A stretch of 36,847 nucleotides of DNA from DASRCB01 sp035653295. Lineage in GTDB: Bacteria; Acidobacteriota; Terriglobia; Bryobacterales; Bryobacteraceae. Positions 7,834 through 15,780 of the stretch are shown here, in pieces (position 1 is the first letter of the stretch; every line of letters starts with the position of its first letter). Location of the stretch: positions 1 to 36,847 of the forward strand of contig DASRCB010000122.1 of NCBI GenBank assembly GCA_035653295.1, given 5' to 3'. The translations under genes and the position numbers were made by a program. The notes beneath the pieces are model-generated. The model was not told where the DNA came from. It did no database searches and saw only the letters and a list, made by a program, of their open reading frames with translations.

Positions 7834-8559
7834 ATGAGAACTGCCGAACCTGCACTACAGAACATGAACGTCGTTGTGACCGGTGGAACGCGCGGCATCG
7901 GCCGAGCGATTGTCGAGGCGGTGCTCGACGCGGGCGCCAACGTCGCTTTCTGCGGCCGCTCACAGCAGAGCGTGGATCGCGCAGTGGGCGAGTTGCGGCA
8001 GCGTGCGCCGCGCGCCAAAGCAGCCGGTTTCGTGGCTGATGTCTCCCGCCCGGATCAGGTCGCAGCTTTCTTCCGCGCTGTCGATAAGGAACTCAACGGG
8101 ATCGACGTGCTGATCAACAACGCAGGAATCGGGATCTTCAAAAGCGTGGCGGACTTGTCGGTGGAAGACTGGCAGCACACCATCGACACCAATCTGTCGG
8201 GCGCCTTTTACTGCTCGCGGGAAGCTCTGACGCGTTTTCGTCAGCGTGGCGGCGGCTACATCGTGAACATCAGCAGCCTCGCCGGTAAAAACCCGTTCGC
8301 TGGTGGCGCAGCTTACAACAGTTCGAAATTCGGGCTCAACGGATTTAGTGAAGCGATGATGCTTGATCACCGATATGAAAATGTGCGCGTGAGTTACGTG
8401 ATGCCAGGCAGTGTGGCGACCGAATTCGGATCCGGCGCCGCGGCGGAGTGGAAGATCCAACCCCAGGATGTCGCGGAGATCGTCATGATGCTGTTAAAAA
8501 TGCCAGCGCGGACGCTGGTGAGCCGGGTCGAGGTGAGGCCTTCCAAACCGAGCAGGTAA
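7834..8559 (+). CDS. Short-chain dehydrogenase/reductase
   Basis: Classical SDR of 241 residues: cofactor motif TGGTRGIG (residues 16-23), NNAG (95-98), and the catalytic Ser (S147/S148 in NISSLAG), Y161 and K165 in YNSSK. It most likely uses NAD(P)H on a carbonyl or alcohol; the substrate cannot be told from sequence. MNVVVTGG at 7864 is an alternative start ten residues in; both lack a strong ribosome site. It is divergent from the hem operon and sits 25 bp before the sigma-54 promoter of the AAA+ gene, so the two + strand genes are probably separately controlled. Confidence 0.9.
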   Translation: MRTAEPALQNMNVVVTGGTRGIGRAIVEAVLDAGANVAFCGRSQQSVDRAVGELRQRAPRAKAAGFVADVSRPDQVAAFFRAVDKELNGIDVLINNAGIGIFKSVADLSVEDWQHTIDTNLSGAFYCSREALTRFRQRGGGYIVNISSLAGKNPFAGGAAYNSSKFGLNGFSEAMMLDHRYENVRVSYVMPGSVATEFGSGAAAEWKIQPQDVAEIVMMLLKMPARTLVSRVEVRPSKPSR

Positions 8560-8585
8560 CGATGCTTAACGGAAGCACGGAATTA

Positions 8586-8601
8586 TGGCACGAGACTTGC
8601 T
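8586..8601 (+). promoter_or_regulatory. Sigma-54 (RpoN) -24/-12 promoter
   Basis: TGGCACGAGACTTGCT matches the sigma-54 consensus TGGCACG-N4-TTGCW with the obligatory GG (8587-8588) and GC (8599-8600) exactly 12 bp apart. Transcription would start near 8612, leaving a ~27 nt leader with AAAGGGG before ATG 8639. This rules out the in-frame ATG at 8585, which lies within the promoter. An enhancer-binding activator site should lie upstream, within the SDR gene. Confidence 0.85.
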
Positions 8602-8638
8602 CAATGGAGGGCAGGAGCGCTTGAGAAAGGGGCACAAG

Positions 8639-9820
8639 ATGACAAGAACAAACATTCCCCTGGATCCGACGAAGACGGGTCGCGAAGCCGAGAGCCTGGA
8701 GGGCAACCTCCGCAAGCTCATCGTCGGTCAGGACGAGGCGATTGAACAAATCGTTAATATTTACCAAATGCACTTAACCGGGATGAGTGCTCCCGGCCGT
8801 CCTGTAGGGAACTTCCTGTTCCTTGGCCCGACTGGCTCCGGTAAAACCCGTATCGTCGAAGCGACCGCCGAATGCCTGGTGAAGAACGCCCGTGCGGTGA
8901 TCAAAATCGACTGCGGCGAGTTCCAGCACAGCCACGAGATCGCGAAGCTGATCGGCTCGCCTCCCGGATATCTGGGGCATCGCGAGACGCATCCGCTGCT
9001 CAGCCAGGAAGTGCTGAACCAGTATCACACCGACAACGTGAAGCTGAGCTTCGTGCTCTTCGACGAGATCGAGAAGGCCAGCGACGCTCTCTGGAACCTA
9101 TTGCTCGGTATTCTTGACAAGGCCACGCTCACGCTCGGCGACAACCGTAAAGTCGATTTCTCGCGCGCCATGATCTTCATGACAAGTAATCTCGGCGCCG
9201 CCGAAATGACCGCGCTCCTGAGTCCGAAACTGGGTTTCGGAGCTTCCGAAAAAGCACGCCAGTGCGCGGCCGGCGCAATCGACGAGAAGACGAACAAGAA
9301 GCTCGGCAACAGCGGCGTAGAAGCGGCGCGCAGAAAGTTCACGCCCGAGTTCATCAACCGGCTCGATAAGATCGTGACTTTCAAGCCGCTCGGAAGCGAT
9401 GAGCTCAAGCGCATCCTCGACATCGAGTTGAGCCTGGTTCAGCAGCGGGTATTCAACACCAATACCGACCGTGCGTTCATTTTCAAAGTGACCGAAGCTG
9501 GAAAGAACTTCCTGCTCACCGAAGGCACGGATATGAAGTACGGCGCCCGGCACCTGAAACGCGCCATCGAACGGCTGATTGTTCAGCCCATGTCGAACCT
9601 GATCGCCACTGACCAGGTCCGCGGCGGCGACTGGATCAAAGTCGACTTCGATGATGTGCGCAAGGTGATGTGCTTCACCAAAGAAGCCGAGGGACTCCCC
9701 GTCCACGCAATGGCGGATCTCATGGACCACACCATGTCCATCCCGGCGTTTGCCATGGCCACCGGCGCGACCTTCGAGCCGGCCCGCACGACAAACGCCC
9801 GTTCTACGCGTCGCAGCTAA
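8639..9820 (+). CDS. ClpB-D2-like single-ring AAA+ ATPase
   Basis: The 393-residue protein has one AAA+ module of Clp/Hsp100 type 2 plus the C-terminal small (D2-small) domain. Walker A is GPTGSGKT (63-70), Walker B VLFDE (139-143), the pore loop GYLG (110-113) corresponds to GYVG of unfoldases, sensor 1 is TSN (182-184), the arginine finger is R241 in EFINRLD, and sensor 2 is GARHLKR. There is no N-domain, D1 or coiled-coil M-domain. Between sensor 1 and the arginine finger is KLGFGASEK (LGF at 198-200), where ClpX/ClpA hold their ClpP-docking loop. Likely role: protein remodelling or unfolding, possibly with ClpP (inference). It is monocistronic with its own sigma-54 promoter and terminator. 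The last ~40 residues are divergent. Confidence 0.85.
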   Translation: MTRTNIPLDPTKTGREAESLEGNLRKLIVGQDEAIEQIVNIYQMHLTGMSAPGRPVGNFLFLGPTGSGKTRIVEATAECLVKNARAVIKIDCGEFQHSHEIAKLIGSPPGYLGHRETHPLLSQEVLNQYHTDNVKLSFVLFDEIEKASDALWNLLLGILDKATLTLGDNRKVDFSRAMIFMTSNLGAAEMTALLSPKLGFGASEKARQCAAGAIDEKTNKKLGNSGVEAARRKFTPEFINRLDKIVTFKPLGSDELKRILDIELSLVQQRVFNTNTDRAFIFKVTEAGKNFLLTEGTDMKYGARHLKRAIERLIVQPMSNLIATDQVRGGDWIKVDFDDVRKVMCFTKEAEGLPVHAMADLMDHTMSIPAFAMATGATFEPARTTNARSTRRS

Positions 9821-9853
9821 ACGACTTCGCGCACCTGACTAAAAGGACGTAAC

Positions 9854-9886
9854 GGCCTCCGGGGTTCATCCTCCGGAGGCCTTTTT
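9854..9886 (+). terminator. Rho-independent terminator after the AAA+ gene
   Basis: A perfect 9-bp stem GGCCTCCGG (9854-9862) and CCGGAGGCC (9873-9881) encloses a 10-nt loop, followed directly by TTTTTCTTT. It lies 33 bp after the stop of the AAA+ gene and before the convergent nitrite/sulfite reductase. Confidence 0.9.
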
Positions 9887-9945
9887 CTTTCGTTCGGTGG
9901 CTTTCCACCAGCGGTGGTGAGAATTGCGCGAAACTCAGCGGAAAC

Positions 9946-11724
9946 TCAACCGGCGCACTCGCCGCGCCCGAGCTTCAGCGAGAACGCGGTATCGTCGCCC
10001 CAGTCCTGATACATCTCCGGAGCGAGTTCGGCCGGCTTCGCCAGATCCATCGTGAGGCCGCGGAAGGTCTCCACTTTGTGGCGTACCACGTAATCCCGAA
10101 AACGCTCCCCCGCCACGCGATTCGCGATGAAGTGATCCAGTACGCGCCTGACCGCCTCCGGCGCAAGCCGTGCCGGAACGCTTTGCACCGCCAGCCCGAA
10201 ACGCATCACGCCGGCATCGTCGTACCCGCCTCCGAGCAGCATCTGATAGTACGGGACCTCTTTGCCGTCGATCTTTCGCGCGTTCCCGTAAAACCCGATG
10301 TCGCCGATCCAGTGCTGACCGCAGGCGTTCGGGCAGCCACTGGCATTGATCTTCAGCTTCCGCACCTCAGGATCGGTGAACTCCCGTACGGTGTGCGACA
10401 GGGCCTCGCCGAGATTCATCGTCTTGGTGAGCGCCAGATTACAGCTGTACGCGCCGGGACACGTCGTAATATCGTCGATCTCGCGTACCCCCGCCTCGGC
10501 CAGACCAATGGCCTGCAATGCGGCGTACACACGCCGGATGTTCCGCACCGGGATCCACGCCAGGACCAGGTTCTGGTCCATGGTGACCCGAAGGGCGCCG
10601 TCTCCGGCATCCGTGGAAATTCCTGCCAGCGCGCGCATTTGCCCGGCTGTCAGATTTCCCTGCGGGACCTTCACCGTGACCAGCGAATAACCGGTCTGCT
10701 TCTGCTCTCGAACGTTGGTTTTCAGCCACCGATCGTACTCGGGGTGGTGGTGGTCGTGGTTGTCCAGCACCGGGAGGAGGTGCCCGTACCCCAGCGGCGG
10801 TGGTACTGAGCGAAAGCCCCCAAATCCCTCCGGAACGGAAGGGGATAGTTCAATACCCCCGTTGGCCAGAATTTCCGCGTATTCGCGCTCGACCTGCTCC
10901 CGGACCCACTCCCAGCCGCGCTCCCGAAGGACGAATTTCAGACGCGCTTTGTTCTTGTTCTGCCGGTTCCCGTGCTTGTTGAACAGCCGCAGCACAGCCT
11001 CGATGCGGTGAACCAGATTCTCTTCCGGGACAAACTCGTCAAGCAGATGGGCTTCGCTGGGCAGCGGACCGAGGCCGCCCCCGATCACCATGCGGAACCC
11101 GCGGCGGCCGTCCACGATCCGCGCCCGCAGGCCGACATCGTTGATCGAGGTCGCCATGCAGTCTTCGGCGCACGCCGAAAAGGCGATCTTGAACTTCCGC
11201 GGCATGCTGTCGGTAAGTTCCTTGTGCAGGAACGCGAAGGCGATCCGCTGTGCGTACGGCCGGACGTCGAAGGGCTCCTCCGGCAGGAGGCCGCTCAGGG
11301 GGCAGGCGGTGACATTGCGCACCGTGTTGTAGCACGCCTCGCGCGTGGTCAGGCGCGTATCCGCAAGCTTATGAAGCAGATCCGGAACCTGCCGCAGCGG
11401 CACGAAGTGGAACTGCATGTTCTGGCGCGTCGTCAGATGCCCGCGGCCGCCGCCGAACTCGTCGGCAATCGCCGCCAGCTGCTCGAGCTGGCCCGCCGTC
11501 AGCATTCCGCCCGGGATCTTGGTCCTGACCATCTGGACGCCCGGCTGGCGCTGGCCGTAAATGCCGCGCCGGAGCCGGAACGGGCGGAACTGGTCGTCGG
11601 TAAGCTCGCCGCTAAGGAATTTATTGGCCTGGGACCGGAAAAGCTCGATGTCGTCGCGAACGATGCGATCGTACTCGGCCTCGGTGTGGTTGGTTGCGTA
11701 GAGGACTGGTTCGGCGACGGACAT
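9946..11724 (-). CDS. Siroheme/[4Fe-4S] nitrite/sulfite reductase, ferredoxin type
   Basis: A 592-residue enzyme for six-electron reduction of nitrite to ammonia or sulfite to sulfide. Two ferredoxin-like/siroheme half-repeats are visible: IYGQRQPGVQMVRTKIPGG with GHLTTRQNMQFHFV in the first, and GYSLVTVKVPQGNLTAGQ with RVTMDQNLVLAWI in the second. Cluster cysteines lie in TCPGAYSC (C-x5-C) and SGCPNACGQH (C-x3-C). The GCPNACGQ...DIGFYG form looks closer to nitrite reductases than to the GCPNGCARP form of plant-type sulfite reductases, but substrate is uncertain. The start ATG 11724 has AGGGAA upstream. Siroheme supply fits the SUMT half of CobA-HemD in this window. Confidence 0.9.
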   Translation of the reverse strand: MSVAEPVLYATNHTEAEYDRIVRDDIELFRSQANKFLSGELTDDQFRPFRLRRGIYGQRQPGVQMVRTKIPGGMLTAGQLEQLAAIADEFGGGRGHLTTRQNMQFHFVPLRQVPDLLHKLADTRLTTREACYNTVRNVTACPLSGLLPEEPFDVRPYAQRIAFAFLHKELTDSMPRKFKIAFSACAEDCMATSINDVGLRARIVDGRRGFRMVIGGGLGPLPSEAHLLDEFVPEENLVHRIEAVLRLFNKHGNRQNKNKARLKFVLRERGWEWVREQVEREYAEILANGGIELSPSVPEGFGGFRSVPPPLGYGHLLPVLDNHDHHHPEYDRWLKTNVREQKQTGYSLVTVKVPQGNLTAGQMRALAGISTDAGDGALRVTMDQNLVLAWIPVRNIRRVYAALQAIGLAEAGVREIDDITTCPGAYSCNLALTKTMNLGEALSHTVREFTDPEVRKLKINASGCPNACGQHWIGDIGFYGNARKIDGKEVPYYQMLLGGGYDDAGVMRFGLAVQSVPARLAPEAVRRVLDHFIANRVAGERFRDYVVRHKVETFRGLTMDLAKPAELAPEMYQDWGDDTAFSLKLGRGECAG

Positions 11725-11730
11725 TGTTCC

Positions 11731-11742
11731 CTATGTCCATAG
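11731..11742. promoter_or_regulatory. Short palindrome upstream of the siroheme reductase start
   Basis: CTATG-TC-CATAG (11731-11742) is a perfect 5-bp inverted repeat about 7 bp upstream of the reductase start codon, in the 43-bp gap after the GT39 stop. It could be an operator overlapping the translation start region, but the regulator is unknown and the site is short. Confidence 0.25.
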
Positions 11743-11767
11743 AGATTACTACATTTCCGGTTTGGTT

Positions 11768-13132
11768 TCAACGTTCCCGGCAGGGCGGCAACTGTCCTTC
11801 GGCGTAGTAGTTCAGGCCGTACTCAAGATCCCGGGTCGCTCCAGTGGGTATGCAGCGCTGGCCGTTGCGCCACGGTGTCCGCGCGGAATCGTGCTTATCA
11901 ACAACAGGCAGGATGATCACAACGGCCAGAACCACGTACGTAGCCACCGCGGCTCCGACCAGGGCCACTGCCGCCATGCGCCGGCCCGCAACGTCAAGCA
12001 GAGTGGCGATAGCGGCGATTGCAAGCGGGATGGCCAGTTCTAACCATCCGATGGCCAGATCTCTGACCCGCGGTCCGCGTCCGAGCGAATACGGCAGCAT
12101 CTCGGCAGCGATTTCGAACGCGAGTACAAAATACCCGCAGAAGAGGAATATCCAGGCTGCCCTTTTAGCACGCTCCAGCCCCACTCCCGCGAGCGCACAA
12201 AATGCCGGCACAAGCGGCAAAACATAACCCGGCAATTTGTTCGTGGATGCCGAGAAAAAAATAAACCCCCACACCGCCCACGCGGCGAGAAAAACCAGAT
12301 GCCGATCCCGCCGCCATCGAACGCGCACGGCAACCAGCGCCGGCGTCCACGGCAGCAGCCCAATCAGCAGGATCGGGACATAGAACCAGAACGGCTGTAC
12401 ATGCTGCCGCTCTGTCGTGAAGAATCTTCCGAACTGCTGGCGAAGGAATAGGTCCTCCACGAACGGCGAGCCAGCGCGCACGTACATGGCGATATGCCAC
12501 GGCGCCGCCACGATCACGGCAATCACGAGCATGAGGGCCAGCATGCGCCAGCGGCGGCGGCGCAGCCACAGTGCCGGCAGAACCAGCACCACCGGCACCA
12601 GCGACTTCGCCAGGATCGCCAGGCCCAGCAGCACGCCGGCCGCGGCGAAAACCGGCCAGCTCACGGCCGTCGCCAACAGCAGCATCGCCCCGCCGAACGT
12701 AGCCGCCAGCGGAAGGTCCGTCACGGCGACCCGGCTGTAAGCGATCCAGCCCATGGATGTCGCCAGCATCAGCGTGCTCATCGCAGCCGCGCGCTCGCCG
12801 AACATGCGTCGCAGCCGCACGAAAAAGAACGCCAGAAACCCGAGGCTCAGCAGCGCGACCGGCAGCCGCGGCGCAAGCTCCGGGCCCAGGCCAAGCCGAA
12901 ACCCGATCGCTGTCATCCAGTACAGCAACGGCGGCTTTTCGAACCACGGTCGGCCCCACAGCAGGGGCATGATCCAGTCGCCCGATTCGGCCATGTGCCG
13001 GCCGATCGCCGCATAGCGCGGCTCATCCGTGCTCAGGATGCCGACGCGATTCAGACCGCTCAGATAAACGAGGCAGAGCGCGCCGAAACCAACGGCCAGC
13101 AGGGCCGCGCGCGCGCGAGGGTGCTTCGGCAA
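11768..13132 (-). CDS. ArnT/PMT-like glycosyltransferase, family 39 (GT-C)
   Basis: The 454-residue polytopic protein has about ten or more hydrophobic segments. The acidic motif TDEPRY (D36, E37) follows the first membrane helix, and KPPLLYW with RLGLGPELAPRLPVAL matches the GT39/ArnT family. Such enzymes transfer a sugar from a polyprenyl-phosphate donor to lipid A, protein or another acceptor on the periplasmic side. The acceptor is unknown. The start is TTG at 13132, placed 5 nt from a TATACT element shared on the other strand with the divergent HIT gene. The stop lies 43 bp before the reductase, so the two may share a transcript. Confidence 0.85.
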   Translation of the reverse strand: MPKHPRARAALLAVGFGALCLVYLSGLNRVGILSTDEPRYAAIGRHMAESGDWIMPLLWGRPWFEKPPLLYWMTAIGFRLGLGPELAPRLPVALLSLGFLAFFFVRLRRMFGERAAAMSTLMLATSMGWIAYSRVAVTDLPLAATFGGAMLLLATAVSWPVFAAAGVLLGLAILAKSLVPVVLVLPALWLRRRRWRMLALMLVIAVIVAAPWHIAMYVRAGSPFVEDLFLRQQFGRFFTTERQHVQPFWFYVPILLIGLLPWTPALVAVRVRWRRDRHLVFLAAWAVWGFIFFSASTNKLPGYVLPLVPAFCALAGVGLERAKRAAWIFLFCGYFVLAFEIAAEMLPYSLGRGPRVRDLAIGWLELAIPLAIAAIATLLDVAGRRMAAVALVGAAVATYVVLAVVIILPVVDKHDSARTPWRNGQRCIPTGATRDLEYGLNYYAEGQLPPCRER

Positions 13133-13151
13133 GTCTCAGTATAATGAGGCA
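13132..13151. promoter_or_regulatory. Overlapping bidirectional -10 element with leaderless geometry on both strands
   Basis: On the + strand TATAAT (13140-13145) is followed by GAGGC and ATG 13151. On the - strand TATACT (13143 down to 13138) is followed by GAGAC and TTG 13132. Both start codons therefore sit 5 nt from a near-consensus -10, and the surrounding bases form an imperfect inverted repeat. With normal start-site spacing neither mRNA has room for a Shine-Dalgarno leader. No clear -35 boxes were found. Geometry is seen; function is inferred. Confidence 0.55.
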
Positions 13152-13699
13152 TGCCCCGGTGTTTCGCGCGCATGCTGTTCGTGTGCGCGGCTCTGGTTTC
13201 CCTGTCCCCCGCCGACACCCGCATCGTCACCTGCGCCTGCGACCACTCCCATCCCGACACCCTTCAGGCCCGGCAGTGCGCTCTGTGCCGTGAAGCCGAG
13301 AAGCAGCCCGCCGATACGGCGGTCTTCTTCCTCAAAGACATCAACCCCACCAAGCCGAATCGGTGGCTCGCCCTGCCGCGCAAACACTACGCCTCGCTCG
13401 CCGACATGCCCGCCGAAGACCGCGCCGCGTTCTGGAAGGCAACGATCGCCAAAGCACAGGAGCTATATCCCGATAAATGGGGCATCGCCGTGAACGGACC
13501 GCGCCTCGTTACCCAGTGCCACCCGCACGCGCACATCAGCATCTTCATCACGGCTGTCGAGAACAACGACGCGAAGACCGTGTCACGCCTCGAAGATATC
13601 GTCGTCCCCGAGGACGCCGGCATCTGGTTCCACCCCGTGCCCGGCGGCTATCACGTTCACTCCGGAGAGCAGATCACCGAAACCGTGCTGCTGCGCTGA
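13151..13699 (+). CDS. Secreted HIT-like histidine-triad protein
   Basis: The 182-residue protein has a signal peptide-like N-terminus (MPRCFARMLFVCAALVSLSPA) and then a HIT-fold body ending in TQCHPHAHISIF, where H124, H126 and H128 form the H-x-H-x-H triad of nucleotide or nucleotidyl-lipid hydrolases. Four cysteines near the mature N-terminus (CAC...CALC, residues 28-46) suggest a disulfide or metal site in the periplasm. The N-terminal basic/hydrophobic segment could alternatively begin at M8. It is followed after one base by the uxaA-like start, so the two are translationally linked. The substrate is unknown; a CDP-diacylglycerol pyrophosphatase-like role is only a possibility. Confidence 0.75.
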   Translation: MPRCFARMLFVCAALVSLSPADTRIVTCACDHSHPDTLQARQCALCREAEKQPADTAVFFLKDINPTKPNRWLALPRKHYASLADMPAEDRAAFWKATIAKAQELYPDKWGIAVNGPRLVTQCHPHAHISIFITAVENNDAKTVSRLEDIVVPEDAGIWFHPVPGGYHVHSGEQITETVLLR

Positions 13700-13700
13700 T

Positions 13701-15239
13701 ATGGGCTTACTCGAAATCGCCAAACTTCCGACCGCCGAAAACGCCGCGCTCCATCTGAACCCAGCCGACAATGTGGCTATCGCGCGCGTACCGCTCGCCG
13801 CCGGACAAACAGTGCGGATCGAAGGACGCGAAATCCTCGTCGAGGAAGCGATTCCCGCGGGGCACAAGATCGCGCTGGCGCCCATTGAACCCGGCGCCCC
13901 GGTGCTGCGCTACGGACAGGTCATTGGGCGCGCGCGTGCTCCGATCGGGCCCGGACGGCACGTTCACACGCACAACCTGGCCTTCGAGGAGCTGGGATTC
14001 GAATACGAGTTCCCGGCCGGCGACAAGCCTTTGCCGCAGGCTCTGCGCGACTCCCCCACTTTCCTCGGCTACGCTCGCGAGGACGGCCGCGTGGGCACGC
14101 GCAACTACATTGCCGTGGTCGCCGCCAGCAATTGCGCCGCGCATACTGCCGAGCTGATCGCCGCGTCGTACGACGATGAACACCTTCCCCCCAATGTGGA
14201 CGGTGTCGTCGCCTTTCCTCACGGCGAGGGTTGCGCGCACTCCATCGGCCCCGACACCGACCAGCTTCGCCGCACCCTCGCCGGTGTGCTCGACCACCCC
14301 AACGTATCGGCCGCCATCATCCTCGGCCTCGGTTGCGAGACCAATCAGATCAGTCATTATCTCGGCGGCCCCGCGCCGGCAACGGACCGCCTTGTCGGCC
14401 TTACCGTGCAGTCCAGCGGCGGCACGCGCGCGACAGTGGAAGCCGCGCGCCGCGATATCGCGCGCATGATCGAGCGCGCCGCGGCCGAGAAACGCGTCGA
14501 AACGCCGGCATCGAAAATTGTTCTGGGCCTGAACTGCGGCGGCTCCGATTCCTTTTCCGGAATCACTTCGAATCCGGCCCTCGGCGTCTGCTGTGACCGG
14601 CTCGCCGAGTTGGGCGGCGCGGCCGTACTCGCTGAAACCACCGAGATTTTCGGCGCCGAGCACCTGCTGGTGAAACGCGCCCGGAACCGCGCGGTAGCCG
14701 AAAAGCTGCTCGGCTTCGTGCGCGGGTATAAGCAGTACCTCAACCGCTTCGGCGGCAGCTTCGACGACAACCCGTCACCGGGCAACAAAGAAGGCGGCCT
14801 GACCAACATCCTCGAAAAGTCGCTGGGCGCTATCGCCAAGGCGGGGTCGAGCACGCTGAACGAGGTGGTCGACTACGCCGAGCGCGTGCACGGTCCCGGT
14901 TTCGTGTTCATGAATACGCCCGGCTACGACCCGGTCTCCCTGACCGGCCTTGCCGCAGGCGGCGTCAACCTGATCGTCTTCACCACCGGCCGCGGCAGCG
15001 CCATCGGCTTCCCCACCATTCCGGTGATCAAGATCGCCAGCAACACCGCCACGTTCCGGCGCATGCGCGACAACATGGATGTCAACGCCGGCCGCATCGC
15101 CGACGGCGACGCCACACAGGCCGCCGTGGGCCGCGAAATCCTCGACCTGCTGCTGCGCGTCGCCTCCGGCGAACGCACCGCCAGTGAACGCCTGGGCCAT
15201 AAGGAATTCGTGCCCTGGCGCATCGGTCCCGTGCTCTAA
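13701..15239 (+). CDS. uxaA: UxaA-family dehydratase (altronate/galactarate type)
   Basis: The 512-residue product has an N-terminal SAF domain (about 1-95) and the D-galactarate/altronate dehydratase catalytic region. Seen are REDGRVGTRNYIAVV, the metal-site cysteines in GEGCAHS, LGLGCETNQI and GLNCGGSDSFSG, and the glycine-rich GSAIGFPTIPVIKIASN. The family dehydrates altronate to 2-keto-3-deoxygluconate or related sugar acids, so it points to hexuronate catabolism. Altronate is slightly favoured because SAF and catalytic parts are fused at about UxaA length; galactarate dehydratase is the alternative. The last 38 bp recur at 17365-17402 with only synonymous changes, see findings. Confidence 0.88.
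   Translation: MGLLEIAKLPTAENAALHLNPADNVAIARVPLAAGQTVRIEGREILVEEAIPAGHKIALAPIEPGAPVLRYGQVIGRARAPIGPGRHVHTHNLAFEELGFEYEFPAGDKPLPQALRDSPTFLGYAREDGRVGTRNYIAVVAASNCAAHTAELIAASYDDEHLPPNVDGVVAFPHGEGCAHSIGPDTDQLRRTLAGVLDHPNVSAAIILGLGCETNQISHYLGGPAPATDRLVGLTVQSSGGTRATVEAARRDIARMIERAAAEKRVETPASKIVLGLNCGGSDSFSGITSNPALGVCCDRLAELGGAAVLAETTEIFGAEHLLVKRARNRAVAEKLLGFVRGYKQYLNRFGGSFDDNPSPGNKEGGLTNILEKSLGAIAKAGSSTLNEVVDYAERVHGPGFVFMNTPGYDPVSLTGLAAGGVNLIVFTTGRGSAIGFPTIPVIKIASNTATFRRMRDNMDVNAGRIADGDATQAAVGREILDLLLRVASGERTASERLGHKEFVPWRIGPVL
15202..15239 (+). repeat. Direct repeat, left copy: 3' end of uxaA
   Basis: These 38 bp encode the last residues EFVPWRIGPVL and the stop. They match 17365-17402 at 35 of 38 positions, with an uninterrupted 28-bp identity (15202-15229). 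The three differences are third-codon positions: CCC/CCA, CTC/CTG and TAA/TAG. The pair brackets the protease module and behaves like the left boundary of an insertion. Confidence 0.85.
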
Positions 15240-15247
15240 GAAGCCGC

Positions 15248-15371
15248 GGTGGGGCAGGACTCCAGTCCTGCGGCGGGCGTCCACGCCCGCCTCGGGAATT
15301 TGGAGATTCTGCTGAAATGCCGATTGTGGCGCAAGCCTTCGGCTTGCAGCCGGCGGGCGTCGACGCCCGCC
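15248..15371. repeat. Hairpin-repeat cluster downstream of uxaA
   Basis: Four strong inverted repeats follow the uxaA stop: CAGGACT-CC-AGTCCTG (15255-15270), GGCGGGCGT-CC-ACGCCCGCC (15272-15291), GCAAGCC-TTC-GGCTTGC (15331-15347) and the perfect 20-bp palindrome GGCGGGCGTCGACGCCCGCC (15352-15371). The second and fourth share the same arms with different centres. The leading GGTGGGGCAGGA resembles the start of the block at 4597. They could also help end uxaA transcription, although no T-run follows. Confidence 0.75.
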
Positions 15372-15780
15372 TGGACGCTCTTTGTTGAGTACAAACGCAG
15401 CGGAGTGGACGTCTGCCGCCGTCGTGCAACAGCACAATAAAAGCTAAGTGACCCTCAATGGGCCGTTAGGCGTGCGACGCGTTAGCAAGCACGCACCGGC
15501 GAAAATGCGGACCGGAACCTCGCGGGAACGTCATTCTCCTGTGCTGGCGAGAGAGCTGATTCCGGCGTTCCGCCCGAACGCGCAGCGGTGTTGAATCTCG
15601 ATGTCCCGCTGCGCCCACAAAAAACGCTTACCAGGTGTGCGCTCAGGTTCCGTGATTGGGAACAAACGCACAGCCCGTCTGTCACTGCGCTTCGCGGCGC
15701 GAAATGAGGCGGTAAGCGAATGATACGGCTCTGGAGAACGTGAATTGCAGCCATTGTGCCTACCATAAGGAAGGTTGACC
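15372..15780. other. Gene-free stretch before the subtilisin-like gene
   Basis: About 400 bp without a credible gene. It holds a small inverted repeat GCGTGC...GCACGC (about 15470-15494) and the ribosome site AAGGAAGG just before ATG 15781. Short open frames on both strands show no recognisable protein. It may be the upstream regulatory region of the protease gene or decayed DNA of the inserted module; I see no clear promoter. Confidence 0.5.

Noticed and set aside
8585..8638. ATG 8585 as start of the AAA+ gene
   Set aside because: It lies in the sigma-54 promoter, upstream of the predicted transcription start, and adds 18 unconserved-looking residues; ATG 8639 has AAAGGGG.
15248..15371. CRISPR-like array
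   Set aside because: Units are palindromes of different sequence with irregular spacing; there are no constant repeats with unique spacers and no cas genes.
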